Assembly: GCA_019637225.1 (NCBI GenBank)
Contig: JAHBWC010000012.1
Coordinates: 58,481-122,480 of the forward strand
Origin: Labilithrix sp.
GTDB taxonomy: Bacteria > Myxococcota_A > Polyangia > Polyangiales > Polyangiaceae
Reading direction: 5' to 3'
DNA length: 64,000 nt
Shown here: one piece after another, positions 16,822 through 24,699 of the stretch
How positions within the stretch are numbered: the first letter of the stretch is position 1
How the letters are laid out: each line of letters opens with the position of its first letter
Notes under the pieces: model-generated
Seen by the model: the letters and a program-made list of their open reading frames with translations, nothing else
What the model was told of the DNA's origin: nothing
The model's database searches: none
Program-made: the position numbers and the translations under genes

Positions 16822-18036
16822 ATGTCCGTACCCAAGTCCTCGCGACGCTTCCTCCGCGCCGGCATCCAGCTCGGCCTCCTCGGGGGTCTCGTCGCCGTCG
16901 TGGCGTGCACCGAGCGGCGCACCGATCTCGGTGGAGATCCGGCTTCTCCTCCGGCGTTCATCGAGCCCGACGCCGATCTCATCCCGGATGCCGGGATCGA
17001 GCTCAGGTCGTACTGCCCGTCGGACCGCTGCCCACCCGGTCACACGACGTGTCCGAACTCGCAGTTCCTGTGCGACACCGATCTGCTGTCCGATCCGTTC
17101 AACTGCGGAGAGTGCGGCAACGCGTGCCGGTCTTCGACCACGGGGGCCAACGAAGACTACTCGTGCATCGACGGGCGCTGCGTGCTGACGTGCAATGAGC
17201 AGCGCGCCCTCGACTGCGACGGCATCCCCGACAACGGGTGCGAGGCCGCACCGAACGACAACGACAACTGCGGCTACTGCGGGAACAAGTGTGCGGCGGA
17301 CAAGCCCTGCATCAACCGCGGGCTGGCGGACCTCGGGTGCGGGTGTCGACCGGGCGAGCTCTACTGCTCGTCGCAGTTCTTTCTTCCGTGCGTGGACCCA
17401 GAGAACAACGACGCGCATTGCGGCGGCTGCGACAACGCCTGCCCGCGCGAAGGCGACGGCACCGAGGTAGCTCCGCCGAACACGTATTTCGGCTGCGCCG
17501 AAGGCCAGTGCGGAACGCTGAAGTGCAACGGTCTGTGGGCCGACTGCGACGCCGTCCGCGCGAACGGCTGCGAGCAGGCCCTCCTCGACGACAACAACTG
17601 CGCGACCTGCGGGAACAAGTGCCCGGACGGGCAAAGGTGCGCCCTCAACGCCATCCTCATGCCGGAGTGCATGTGCCCCGCGGGGCAGACCTTCTGCGGC
17701 TCCTGCAACGGAGGCGTGTGCCAGGGCTCCTGCGCCGACCTGGTCAACGACGACGCCAACTGCGGAGCGTGCGGCGCCCGGTGTGAGCTCAACGTCGCTC
17801 AGGCCCACGAGGCCTGCGTCTACGGCAAGTGCGAGCGGACGTGCGCGAACGGCTGGGGTGATTGCAACGGCAACCGCGACGACGGGTGCGAGACCCACGT
17901 AGCCGCCGACCCGAAGAACTGCGGCGGCTGCGGCATCGTCTGCGACGGGATCGCGGGACAGGCGTGCGTCGATGGTCAGTGCATGGTCGAGCCGTGCGAG
18001 GTGCTGCAGCAGGACGCGGGAGATCCGGCGCGATGA
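16822..18036 (+). CDS. Cys-rich repeat lipoprotein
   Basis: 404 residues from an ATG at 16822; an in-frame GTG at 16774 would add 16 residues ahead of the signal peptide. The signal ends VAVVAC, a good lipobox. The mature part holds six or so repeats built on CGxCGNxC: CGECGNAC, CGYCGNKC, CGGCDNAC, CATCGNKC, CGACGARC and CGGCGIVC, each followed by a G-rC/C-x3-W-x-DC loop (CNGLWADCDAVRANGCE, CANGWGDCNGNRDDGCE). With dozens of cysteines it must be a disulphide-rich extracellular rod. Such proteins are common in myxobacteria and are sometimes mislabelled as tryptophan synthase; no enzymatic motif is present here. Its stop overlaps the next ATG by 4 bp. Confidence 0.8.
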   Translation: MSVPKSSRRFLRAGIQLGLLGGLVAVVACTERRTDLGGDPASPPAFIEPDADLIPDAGIELRSYCPSDRCPPGHTTCPNSQFLCDTDLLSDPFNCGECGNACRSSTTGANEDYSCIDGRCVLTCNEQRALDCDGIPDNGCEAAPNDNDNCGYCGNKCAADKPCINRGLADLGCGCRPGELYCSSQFFLPCVDPENNDAHCGGCDNACPREGDGTEVAPPNTYFGCAEGQCGTLKCNGLWADCDAVRANGCEQALLDDNNCATCGNKCPDGQRCALNAILMPECMCPAGQTFCGSCNGGVCQGSCADLVNDDANCGACGARCELNVAQAHEACVYGKCERTCANGWGDCNGNRDDGCETHVAADPKNCGGCGIVCDGIAGQACVDGQCMVEPCEVLQQDAGDPAR

Positions 18037-19259
18037 AGAATCCATGGCTCTTCGCCGCTCTCAGCGCGGCCATCTGCGTACAGGCGGCAGCGACGCTCGC
18101 GGCTTGCGCAACCGCCGATGAACCGGGCGCCGCTCCGCCGGAGGACCGGAACACGCCGGTGCCGGCACCCCCCGCGACGGATGGCGGCCTCGACGCCGGA
18201 GACGCCGCGGTCTGCACCAAAGACTGCGAGTACTACCCGGACGAATGCACCGAGGACGCGCTCTGCATGGCGTCGCTCTTCGATCCGGACCCGTCGATGG
18301 GGCTCGATCTCCGGACCGGGATCCACGCGCTCGTCGCGCGCTCGCCGAACGACGGCTGGCTCGCGGGCGCCGCCGGAACGGTCGCGCGCTTCGACGGCAC
18401 GTCGTGGAAGCCGATGGAGACCGGCACGCAGCACTCGTTCTACGGGTTCTGGCTGCTCGACGGCGCCGAGGTCGCCTTCGACGATCCGAGGCGCCTCTAC
18501 ACGCGCGGCCTCGACGTCCACGCCGACGCCGGCGTTGAGCCCACCGCCGACGGGTGGTCGCGCTTCGCGCCCGCGACCATCCCCATCGAGTGGACCCGGG
18601 ACATCATGCGCGTCGAGACGACGTGGTCTCACCCGGGCTCGCGCAATCTCTTCGTCGGCGCGAGGTCGAGCCATCCGAGCGGCGCACCCGCCGGCGGGCT
18701 CTGGCGGCTGCGCTACTCCTCCGTGGACAACGCGTTCGCGTTCGACTCGCTGACTCGCAACCTGTGCGTCGTCGTTCCGTGCCGTGAGGTCTCCGGGCTC
18801 CACGGGCTCTCCGCCAACGAGGTCTGGGCGGTCGGTCCGCGGGGCGCTGCGTTCCGGGTGACCGACGCCGAGTCCGAGACGCCGACGCTGACCGGCTTCA
18901 ACACCCTGACGGTGTACGCGCTCCGCGGCGTCTGGGCAGCGGCTCCGAACGACGTCTGGGCGGTGGGATCGAGCGGCACCGTCCGTCGCTACCGCGGCGA
19001 CCCCCGGTTCTGGGAGGTCTACGAAGATCTCCCCACGACGCAGCACCTCAGCGCGATCGCCGGCTCGTCGCCGAACGACATCTGGGTCGCCGGAGACGAG
19101 GGCACGGTCTTTCACTACGACGGAAAGGCTTGGGAGCGCGTGAAGGTCGCCGGTCTCGGCGGCAGGCGCCCGCGCTTCGAGCGGATCTGGGTCCCCTCGC
19201 CGGGGAAGGTCTGGATCGCCGGCCAAGGCGCGCTCGTCTCGCTCGGAGGAAAACCATGA
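18033..19259 (+). CDS. lipoprotein with propeller-like NDVW/NDIW repeats (1)
   Basis: 408 residues. Signal peptide ending TLAAC (lipidated Cys ~25), an Asp/Gly/Ala linker, then repeats marked SPNDGWLAGAAGTVARFDGTSW, SANEVWAVGPRG, APNDVWAVGSSGTV and SPNDIWVAGDEGTVFHYDG (motifs shown in pieces of 20 or fewer; the common core is 'NDxWxxGxxGTxxxxDGxxW'). This spacing is typical of beta-propeller-like exported proteins of myxobacteria, sometimes labelled photosystem II stability-factor-like. The start and stop both overlap neighbours by 4 bp. Likely surface-exposed; ligand unknown. Confidence 0.72.
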   Translation: MKNPWLFAALSAAICVQAAATLAACATADEPGAAPPEDRNTPVPAPPATDGGLDAGDAAVCTKDCEYYPDECTEDALCMASLFDPDPSMGLDLRTGIHALVARSPNDGWLAGAAGTVARFDGTSWKPMETGTQHSFYGFWLLDGAEVAFDDPRRLYTRGLDVHADAGVEPTADGWSRFAPATIPIEWTRDIMRVETTWSHPGSRNLFVGARSSHPSGAPAGGLWRLRYSSVDNAFAFDSLTRNLCVVVPCREVSGLHGLSANEVWAVGPRGAAFRVTDAESETPTLTGFNTLTVYALRGVWAAAPNDVWAVGSSGTVRRYRGDPRFWEVYEDLPTTQHLSAIAGSSPNDIWVAGDEGTVFHYDGKAWERVKVAGLGGRRPRFERIWVPSPGKVWIAGQGALVSLGGKP

Positions 19260-20698
19260 GAGCCTCGATTGTCCTCGCGGCAGCGGCCGCGCCGCTGGCG
19301 ATCGTTGCCGCGTGCGCAGGCACCGAAGACGAGCCGATGCTGCCGCCGGATTCGCCCCCGACGACCATCCCCGAGGCCGGGGTGCCCGACGACGCCGACC
19401 CCTTCGACGTCGACGTACCGGATACGCGCCTCCCCGACTGCAGCAGCGCGGGCTGGTGCGTCACTTCCTTCCCCGACGCGGAGCTCGACTTCCACGACGT
19501 CTGGCCGTTCGAGGACGTCGCGTTCGCGATCGCCCAGAGCCGCACGGAGGGCGTGAAGTTCCTCGAGTGGAAGAAGTCCACGAACGCCTGGGAGTACATC
19601 GACGACCAGAGCCAGAACGGCGCGGGGTCGGGCACCTTCGCCGGCGGCGTGTACGCCCCGAGCACGAACGAGGTGTACTTCGCGGTCGGGAGCTCGTCCG
19701 TCTACCACGGCAAGCGCGCGGCGGCGCCGGAGAGCAAGTGGACCTGGACGCGCACCGACCTCCCGGACAACGTCGTCGGGCATCCGACGACGCACGATCA
19801 CGGCAGGCCCTACAACAGCGTGCCGCGTGAACCGACCACGGCGTTCGGGGTCTGGGGCGCCGGCGCGGAAGACGTCTACGCCCACTACAGCAATACGATC
19901 TTCAGGCGCGACCCGGCAGACGGCACCTGGTCGGCCGTGTACACCGTCGACGATCTCGACGCGGCCGACGAGCACGCCTTCTTCGTCAGCGCCTCCGGGA
20001 CCGGCCCGGACGACATCTGGTTCGTCGGCTCGCGCGACCGTTCGACGTCGTTGCGGCGCAACTTCCATTGCCCGCTCGTCGTCCGCAAGACCGCGGCCGG
20101 CTGGGAGCGGGTCTCCGACGGCGTCGTCACCACCAGCCCCGCCGCCCCGTGCGGTCTGCGCGCGGGCACGCCGCGCATCGGCAACGCCTTCGGCGGCTGG
20201 ATCACGGGCATCCAGCCGGTGAGCGCGACCGAGCTCCTCGCCCTCCACAACGGAAGGACGAGCAACACCGCGGAGGTGGTCAACCTGACGCGCATCCGTG
20301 TTGCGGACGGAGGCCTGCCGCCGGACGACGGAGGCCTGCCGCCGGACGACGGAGGCCTGCCGCCGGACGATGGCGGCCTGCCGCCGGACGATGGCGGCGT
20401 GCCGCCGGACGTCGTCTCGTTCGAGCAGTCGCTGCTTCCGGTGAAGATCGCCCAGAGCGCGGCGCCGCCCGTCGGCCCTCCCAGGATCATGACGTCGCTC
20501 TGGAGAGGAGACGGGGAGACCTGGTTCACCGCGTGGGGCCTCGTCACTCGTCGAGCCGACGACGACACGTATTCGGTGTCCACGCTCTCGCGTGACGGCG
20601 CCCCGGTCCGAGTGCCGTTTCACAAGATTCGCGGGACCTCGAATCAAAACCTCTGGGCGGTTGGAGCGCGCCATGCGTATCACAAGACGACTCCTTGA
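19256..20698 (+). CDS. lipoprotein with propeller-like repeats and a heptapeptide tandem repeat (2)
   Basis: 480 residues. The ATG has a perfect GGAGG 6 bases upstream, inside the end of the previous gene. Signal peptide ending IVAAC, then an Asp/Pro-rich linker. The body has weak NDxW-type blades (AFGVWGAGAEDVYAH, GPDDIWFVGSRDRS, SNQNLWAVGARHAY), so it looks like a diverged relative of the preceding protein. Around residues 351-385 lies DGGLPPD repeated five times in tandem, a flexible acidic/proline spacer. The 3' end overlaps the next gene by 26 bp. Confidence 0.7.
   Translation: MRASIVLAAAAAPLAIVAACAGTEDEPMLPPDSPPTTIPEAGVPDDADPFDVDVPDTRLPDCSSAGWCVTSFPDAELDFHDVWPFEDVAFAIAQSRTEGVKFLEWKKSTNAWEYIDDQSQNGAGSGTFAGGVYAPSTNEVYFAVGSSSVYHGKRAAAPESKWTWTRTDLPDNVVGHPTTHDHGRPYNSVPREPTTAFGVWGAGAEDVYAHYSNTIFRRDPADGTWSAVYTVDDLDAADEHAFFVSASGTGPDDIWFVGSRDRSTSLRRNFHCPLVVRKTAAGWERVSDGVVTTSPAAPCGLRAGTPRIGNAFGGWITGIQPVSATELLALHNGRTSNTAEVVNLTRIRVADGGLPPDDGGLPPDDGGLPPDDGGLPPDDGGVPPDVVSFEQSLLPVKIAQSAAPPVGPPRIMTSLWRGDGETWFTAWGLVTRRADDDTYSVSTLSRDGAPVRVPFHKIRGTSNQNLWAVGARHAYHKTTP
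20306..20410 (+). repeat. five tandem 21-bp repeats inside the 19256 gene
   Basis: Five in-frame 21-bp units encode DGGLPPD. Units 1-3 use GAC GGA GGC and are identical, while units 4 and 5 start GAT GGC GGC, and unit 5 has V for L. This gradient suggests stepwise, recent duplication, and the copy number could vary between strains without breaking the frame. Confidence 0.85.
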
Positions 20699-22040
20699 CT
20701 CGCGCGCGTACGCTGCCCTCGTCGTGCTCGCGGGCGCCTCGACGCTCGCCGTGATGACGGCGAGCTGCTCGAGGAGCACCGACGGCGATGGCGAGCCGGC
20801 GAACGACGACGCCGGGACGGATGCTTCGTCCGACGACGCGGCCACCGACGACGTCGTCGACGCCGGGATCAGGGACGCCGCCCTCGTCGACGCCGCGCCG
20901 CTGCCGATCGAGTGCGCGGCGCCGCCCTGCGCGGTCGCCCTCACCACGACGTTGCCGAGCGACACCACCTCGCGGGAGGAGGGCTATTGCGCTCTCCTCA
21001 CCGACGGCACCGTCGCGTGCTGGGGCGCGAACAACGCCGGGCAGCTCGGAGATCCCGACGTCGCGACGGTCGACAGCCCGGTCGCCCTGCGCGTCCCCGG
21101 CCTCTCCAAGATCACGGATCTCAACCACACGTGCGCCGTCGACAGCGACGGGGTGGTCTGGTGCTGGGGACGTGGCCCGTTCCTCCAGAGCGACGCGTCG
21201 GCGACGACCGTCCAGCCGAGCCCCGTGAGCGTGCCGCTCTCCAGCCCGGCGAGCAAGGTCGCCGTCAGTCCCACGGTCGGGTGCGCCGTGCTGCGTGACA
21301 AGAGCGTCACCTGCTGGGGATCCAACGCGGCGCTCCAGGTCGCCGAGGATCGCCCGACCACGGCGCAGAACGAGCCGCCGCGCGCCATCTCGCTCGCCGC
21401 CGGCGCGAAGGACATCGCGGTCGGGGGCGCGACCTTCACGAGCTACGACGACGGCAAGATCCTGAGCTGGGGCGCCTCGCCCGGCGTCGGACGCCCGACG
21501 CCGCTCTTCTTCGACGCGTGGCCTACGCCGGTCGCGCTCGACCACGTCACGACGGTCGTCACGGCCGGCCCGGAGGCGTGCGCCGTCGCGAACGGCGTCG
21601 GCTTTTGCTGGGGCCAGCCGGACGTCATCAACCCGATTGGCACCGCGAACCGGCACGCGCGTGCGCTGCCGATCGCGGTCGACACGCCGGAGCCGATCAC
21701 GCGCATCGCCACGACGCGGTCGTGGAACGTGTCCGAGAACTACACGACGTACCTCGAGAGGCGTCGCTGGTGTGCGACGTCGGTCTCAGGAGAGGTCTAC
21801 TGCTGGGGCTTGAACAACGCCGGTCAGGCCGGCGACGGAACGAAAGAGTTTGCGCTCGGAACGGTTCGCGTGAAGGGCCTCCCAGCGCCGGCAGCCGAGG
21901 TGAAGGTGATGCCCTATTCGACGTGCGCGATCCTGACGAACGGCAAGGTGTACTGCTGGGGTAACAACGGCAACGGCCAGCTCGGTGCCGGACTGCCCAA
22001 GGGCTCGGTCGTCGATCCCGTGGAAGTGAGCCTCCCGTGA
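20673..22040 (+). CDS. exported RCC1-repeat (beta-propeller) protein 2
   Basis: 455 residues from an ATG that lies 26 bp inside the previous gene. The signal peptide ends VMTASCS; the lipobox is imperfect. An Asp/Ala linker (DDAGTDASSDDAATDD) leads to the same blade pattern as the protein at 15318: EGYCALLTDGTVACWGANN, HTCAVDSDGVVWCWG, GCAVLRDKSVTCWG, and the end block CAILTNGKVYCWGNNGNG. The two are paralogues over their whole length. The stop overlaps the next gene's GTG by 4 bp. Probably a surface scaffold or adhesin; partner unknown. Confidence 0.82.
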   Translation: MRITRRLLDSRAYAALVVLAGASTLAVMTASCSRSTDGDGEPANDDAGTDASSDDAATDDVVDAGIRDAALVDAAPLPIECAAPPCAVALTTTLPSDTTSREEGYCALLTDGTVACWGANNAGQLGDPDVATVDSPVALRVPGLSKITDLNHTCAVDSDGVVWCWGRGPFLQSDASATTVQPSPVSVPLSSPASKVAVSPTVGCAVLRDKSVTCWGSNAALQVAEDRPTTAQNEPPRAISLAAGAKDIAVGGATFTSYDDGKILSWGASPGVGRPTPLFFDAWPTPVALDHVTTVVTAGPEACAVANGVGFCWGQPDVINPIGTANRHARALPIAVDTPEPITRIATTRSWNVSENYTTYLERRRWCATSVSGEVYCWGLNNAGQAGDGTKEFALGTVRVKGLPAPAAEVKVMPYSTCAILTNGKVYCWGNNGNGQLGAGLPKGSVVDPVEVSLP

Positions 22041-23815
22041 GGCGCGCGTATTCGCTTGGTGGGCTCGGCCTCGCGGTCGCTGTTGGCGCCGCGCTGTCGA
22101 CGCTCGGAGCTTGCGGCGCCGACCGAGACCGCTTCGATGAGCCACCGCCAGGGTTCGACGTCGCCCAGGACGCCGGGGCCGACGCCGAGGTCTGCTACGC
22201 CCAGTGCTCGCTCGACGGACGCTCGGTCGTCGATTCGTGCACGGGTGCGGTGCAGGAGGCGTGCGCCGACGACAAGGCGTGCGGCGGAGCGAAGTGCCTC
22301 GAGCCCTGCGAGGCCGCCGGCGAGGACCGAAGCTCGGACGGCTGCGAGTTCTACTTCGCTGCCCCGCGCTTCCAGCCGTGGCCGCTCCAGTCGTGCCACG
22401 CGGTGTTCGTCGTCAACAGCTCGAACCAGCCCGCCGAGCTCTCGCTCGACTTCGGTGACCGGACGCTCGATCTCTCCCGTTCGACCTACCGCGCGGTGCC
22501 GAACAGCACCGACCTCGAGCTCCTCGACGGTCCGATCGCCCCGGGCGAGAGCGCCATCGTCTTCGTGTCCGACCGGGACCAGACGAAGTCGCGCACGCTC
22601 CAGGAGCGGGTCGACTACATCGGCTGCCCGCGGGCCGTGACGGCCGCCATCGAGGAGGACTTCGGCACCTTCGGGTCCGCGGTCGGCAAGGCATTCCGCC
22701 TGACGAGCAACGTCCCCGTCGGGCTCACCTCGATGTTCCCGTACGGAGGAGCGGCGAGCTACACCCCGTCGTCGACGCTCGTCTTCCCCGTGAGCGCATG
22801 GGCGAACGAGCACCTGATCGTCAACGGCTGGGAGTCGAACTACGGCCAGCCGACGACCCAGATCTACGCCTCCGAGGACGACACCGAGATCACGATCCTC
22901 GGGAAGAAGGCCATCCGCAACGGCAACGGCTTCACCGGCGCCGCCGCCGGGATGCCGACGAAGTTCACCCTCGCGAAGGGGCAGTTCGCTCAGATCCTCC
23001 AGGTCGAGGACCTCACCGGCAGCGCGGTCTTCTCGAACAAGCCGACCATCACCCTCGGCGGGAACTCCTGCGCGAACATCCCGAGAGGCCAGGGCGCGTG
23101 CGACACGCTCGCCCAGGTCATCCCCCCGTACGAGCAGTGGGGCTCGGAGTACGTCGGCGTGTCGTATCGGCCGCGCCCGAAGGGCGGCGACGAGCTCGTC
23201 TGGTACCGGATCGTGGGCGGGCGCGACGGAATGGAGCTCGACTACGATCCGGTCAAGCCCGCCGGAGCGCCCCTCACCTTGGACGCCGGTGAGCTCGTGC
23301 TCTTCCGGGCGCGCGCGAGCGAGCCGTTCGTCGTCCGCTCGCGCGACGCCGGGCACCCGTTCTACCTCGGGGTGCACATGTCCGGCGGCAGCGGCCCGGG
23401 CCTCGGCGCGATGGGTGACCCCGACTTCGTCAACGTCGTGCCGGCGGGGCAGTACCGGAGCGCGTACAGCTTCTACGCCGACTCGAGCTACCGCGAGAAC
23501 TCGCTCGTGGTCGTCCGGAAGAGCGTGCGCGGCGAGTTCAAGCCGGTGTGGCTCGAGTGCGCCGGAGAGCTGCCGGACTTCATCCCCCTCGGCACGCGGG
23601 GCGACTACGAGTACCGGCGCGTGGACCTCTCGCGCGGGTTCAAGGCGGGCGAGAAGTTCGGCGACAAGCAGTGCATCACCGGCCTCCAGCGGATGCGGAG
23701 CGAGGGACCCTTCGCCGCGACGATCTGGGGCTGGGACATCGCGGCGAGCTACGGCTATCCGGGCGGCACGGCGATCCGAAAGCTCGTCGACGTTCCGCTC
23801 GCGGGCGTGAACTGA
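22037..23815 (+). CDS. IgGFc-binding-type surface lipoprotein
   Basis: 592 residues from a GTG overlapping the previous stop. Signal peptide ending TLGAC (good lipobox), a linker with a small Cys-rich module (CYAQCSLDGRSVVDSC, ACADDKACGGAKC), then a large domain from about 95 to the end. Blocks such as CEFYFAAPRF, CHAVFVVNSSNQPAELSLDF, QIYASEDDTEITILG and FHLSGGSG-like glycine loops match the N-terminal domain of IgGFc-binding proteins, a family remembered as common in myxobacteria and usually tied to adhesion or cell-surface contact. Nothing here shows actual antibody binding. It is near the end of the coupled series; a small Cys-rich lipoprotein gene follows after 31 bp. Confidence 0.75.
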   Translation: MRRAYSLGGLGLAVAVGAALSTLGACGADRDRFDEPPPGFDVAQDAGADAEVCYAQCSLDGRSVVDSCTGAVQEACADDKACGGAKCLEPCEAAGEDRSSDGCEFYFAAPRFQPWPLQSCHAVFVVNSSNQPAELSLDFGDRTLDLSRSTYRAVPNSTDLELLDGPIAPGESAIVFVSDRDQTKSRTLQERVDYIGCPRAVTAAIEEDFGTFGSAVGKAFRLTSNVPVGLTSMFPYGGAASYTPSSTLVFPVSAWANEHLIVNGWESNYGQPTTQIYASEDDTEITILGKKAIRNGNGFTGAAAGMPTKFTLAKGQFAQILQVEDLTGSAVFSNKPTITLGGNSCANIPRGQGACDTLAQVIPPYEQWGSEYVGVSYRPRPKGGDELVWYRIVGGRDGMELDYDPVKPAGAPLTLDAGELVLFRARASEPFVVRSRDAGHPFYLGVHMSGGSGPGLGAMGDPDFVNVVPAGQYRSAYSFYADSSYRENSLVVVRKSVRGEFKPVWLECAGELPDFIPLGTRGDYEYRRVDLSRGFKAGEKFGDKQCITGLQRMRSEGPFAATIWGWDIAASYGYPGGTAIRKLVDVPLAGVN

Positions 23816-23846
23816 GCCCCCGCGCGCGCGGCAGGAGACAACAGAC

Positions 23847-24641
23847 ATGGTGAGCAGGGTGTTTGGTCTCGCCGGCATCGCGGTCCTCGCGGGCGCGGTG
23901 ATGGCGGTCGGCGCGGCAGGTTGCAGCAACGAGGACGACGGCGCGACCGCGACGGACGTCGACGCAGGTACGACCGACGCGGGTCGCGACAGGTTCGTGC
24001 CGGACGACGGTGACGACGACGACGAGCCGGCGGAGAGTTGCGCTTCGAAGGACCCGGTCGATGTCACGACGGTCCCCTACGCGAAGGCGTTGAGGTCGCC
24101 GGGGGCTTGTTCGACCGCCGAGGTGGCGACGCTCTCGAGCTACTACGATCTGAACGCGAGTACTCTCTCGGTCGCCGGTTGGGCCGCGAGCGTGAGCGAG
24201 GCCTGCGCGGCATGTGCATTCACCGCGTCGGACGCCGAGGCGTGGGGGCCGCTCCTCGTCGAGGGTGACAGCTTCGTCGGCGCGAACCGCGGCGGGTGCC
24301 TCGAAATCGCGAGCGAGAAGGAGACATGCGGCAGGGCGTACGAGCAGGCGCTCCGGTGCATGCTCGTCGCGTGCCTCCCGACTTCGCAGGGTGGCGTTGG
24401 CACGTGCAGGACGCAGGCGGAGTTCGACGCATGCCGCTCCGACAGGGCGGGCCTCCTCGCGGGTCCGTGCGCCGACGCATTTGCGTCGCTGCAGAAGGAG
24501 TGCGGGGCGGCGCTCAACAGCTACGAGCGGGCGTGCACTCCGAGCGGCGCGAAGTACGTCTTCCAGGGCACCATCCCGGCTCATTGCGGTGGCACCGCCC
24601 CGGAGGGGGACGGAGACGCCGGCGCAGCCGACGGCGGCTGA
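23847..24641 (+). CDS. Cys-rich lipoprotein, unknown function
   Basis: 264 residues. Signal peptide ending VGAAGC, an acidic linker (DDGDDDDEPAE), then a helical domain with ten or more cysteines (CSTAEVATLSSYYDL, CAACAFTASD, GGCLEIASEKETCG, CMLVACLP, CRTQAEFDACR, CADAFASLQKECG). The pattern of evenly spaced Cys on helices suggests a disulphide-linked helical bundle. The tail is Gly/Asp/Ala-rich. It is the last gene of the plus-strand exported-protein cluster, convergent with the esterase gene (58 bp between stops). No family recognised. Confidence 0.68.
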   Translation: MVSRVFGLAGIAVLAGAVMAVGAAGCSNEDDGATATDVDAGTTDAGRDRFVPDDGDDDDEPAESCASKDPVDVTTVPYAKALRSPGACSTAEVATLSSYYDLNASTLSVAGWAASVSEACAACAFTASDAEAWGPLLVEGDSFVGANRGGCLEIASEKETCGRAYEQALRCMLVACLPTSQGGVGTCRTQAEFDACRSDRAGLLAGPCADAFASLQKECGAALNSYERACTPSGAKYVFQGTIPAHCGGTAPEGDGDAGAADGG

Positions 24642-24699
24642 CCTCGCCCAGCTCCGTCATCCACGCGCGTCGGGCACCGCGCTTGCCGCGAGCCGGCCT

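Noticed and set aside
16822..18036. Tryptophan synthase alpha chain, a label often given to such Cys-rich proteins
   Set aside because: There is no TIM-barrel or TrpA motif; the sequence is a signal peptide plus CGxCGNxC repeats.
20306..20410. Regular repeats considered as a CRISPR array
   Set aside because: The units are adjacent, 21 bp and in frame inside a coding sequence; there are no unique spacers.
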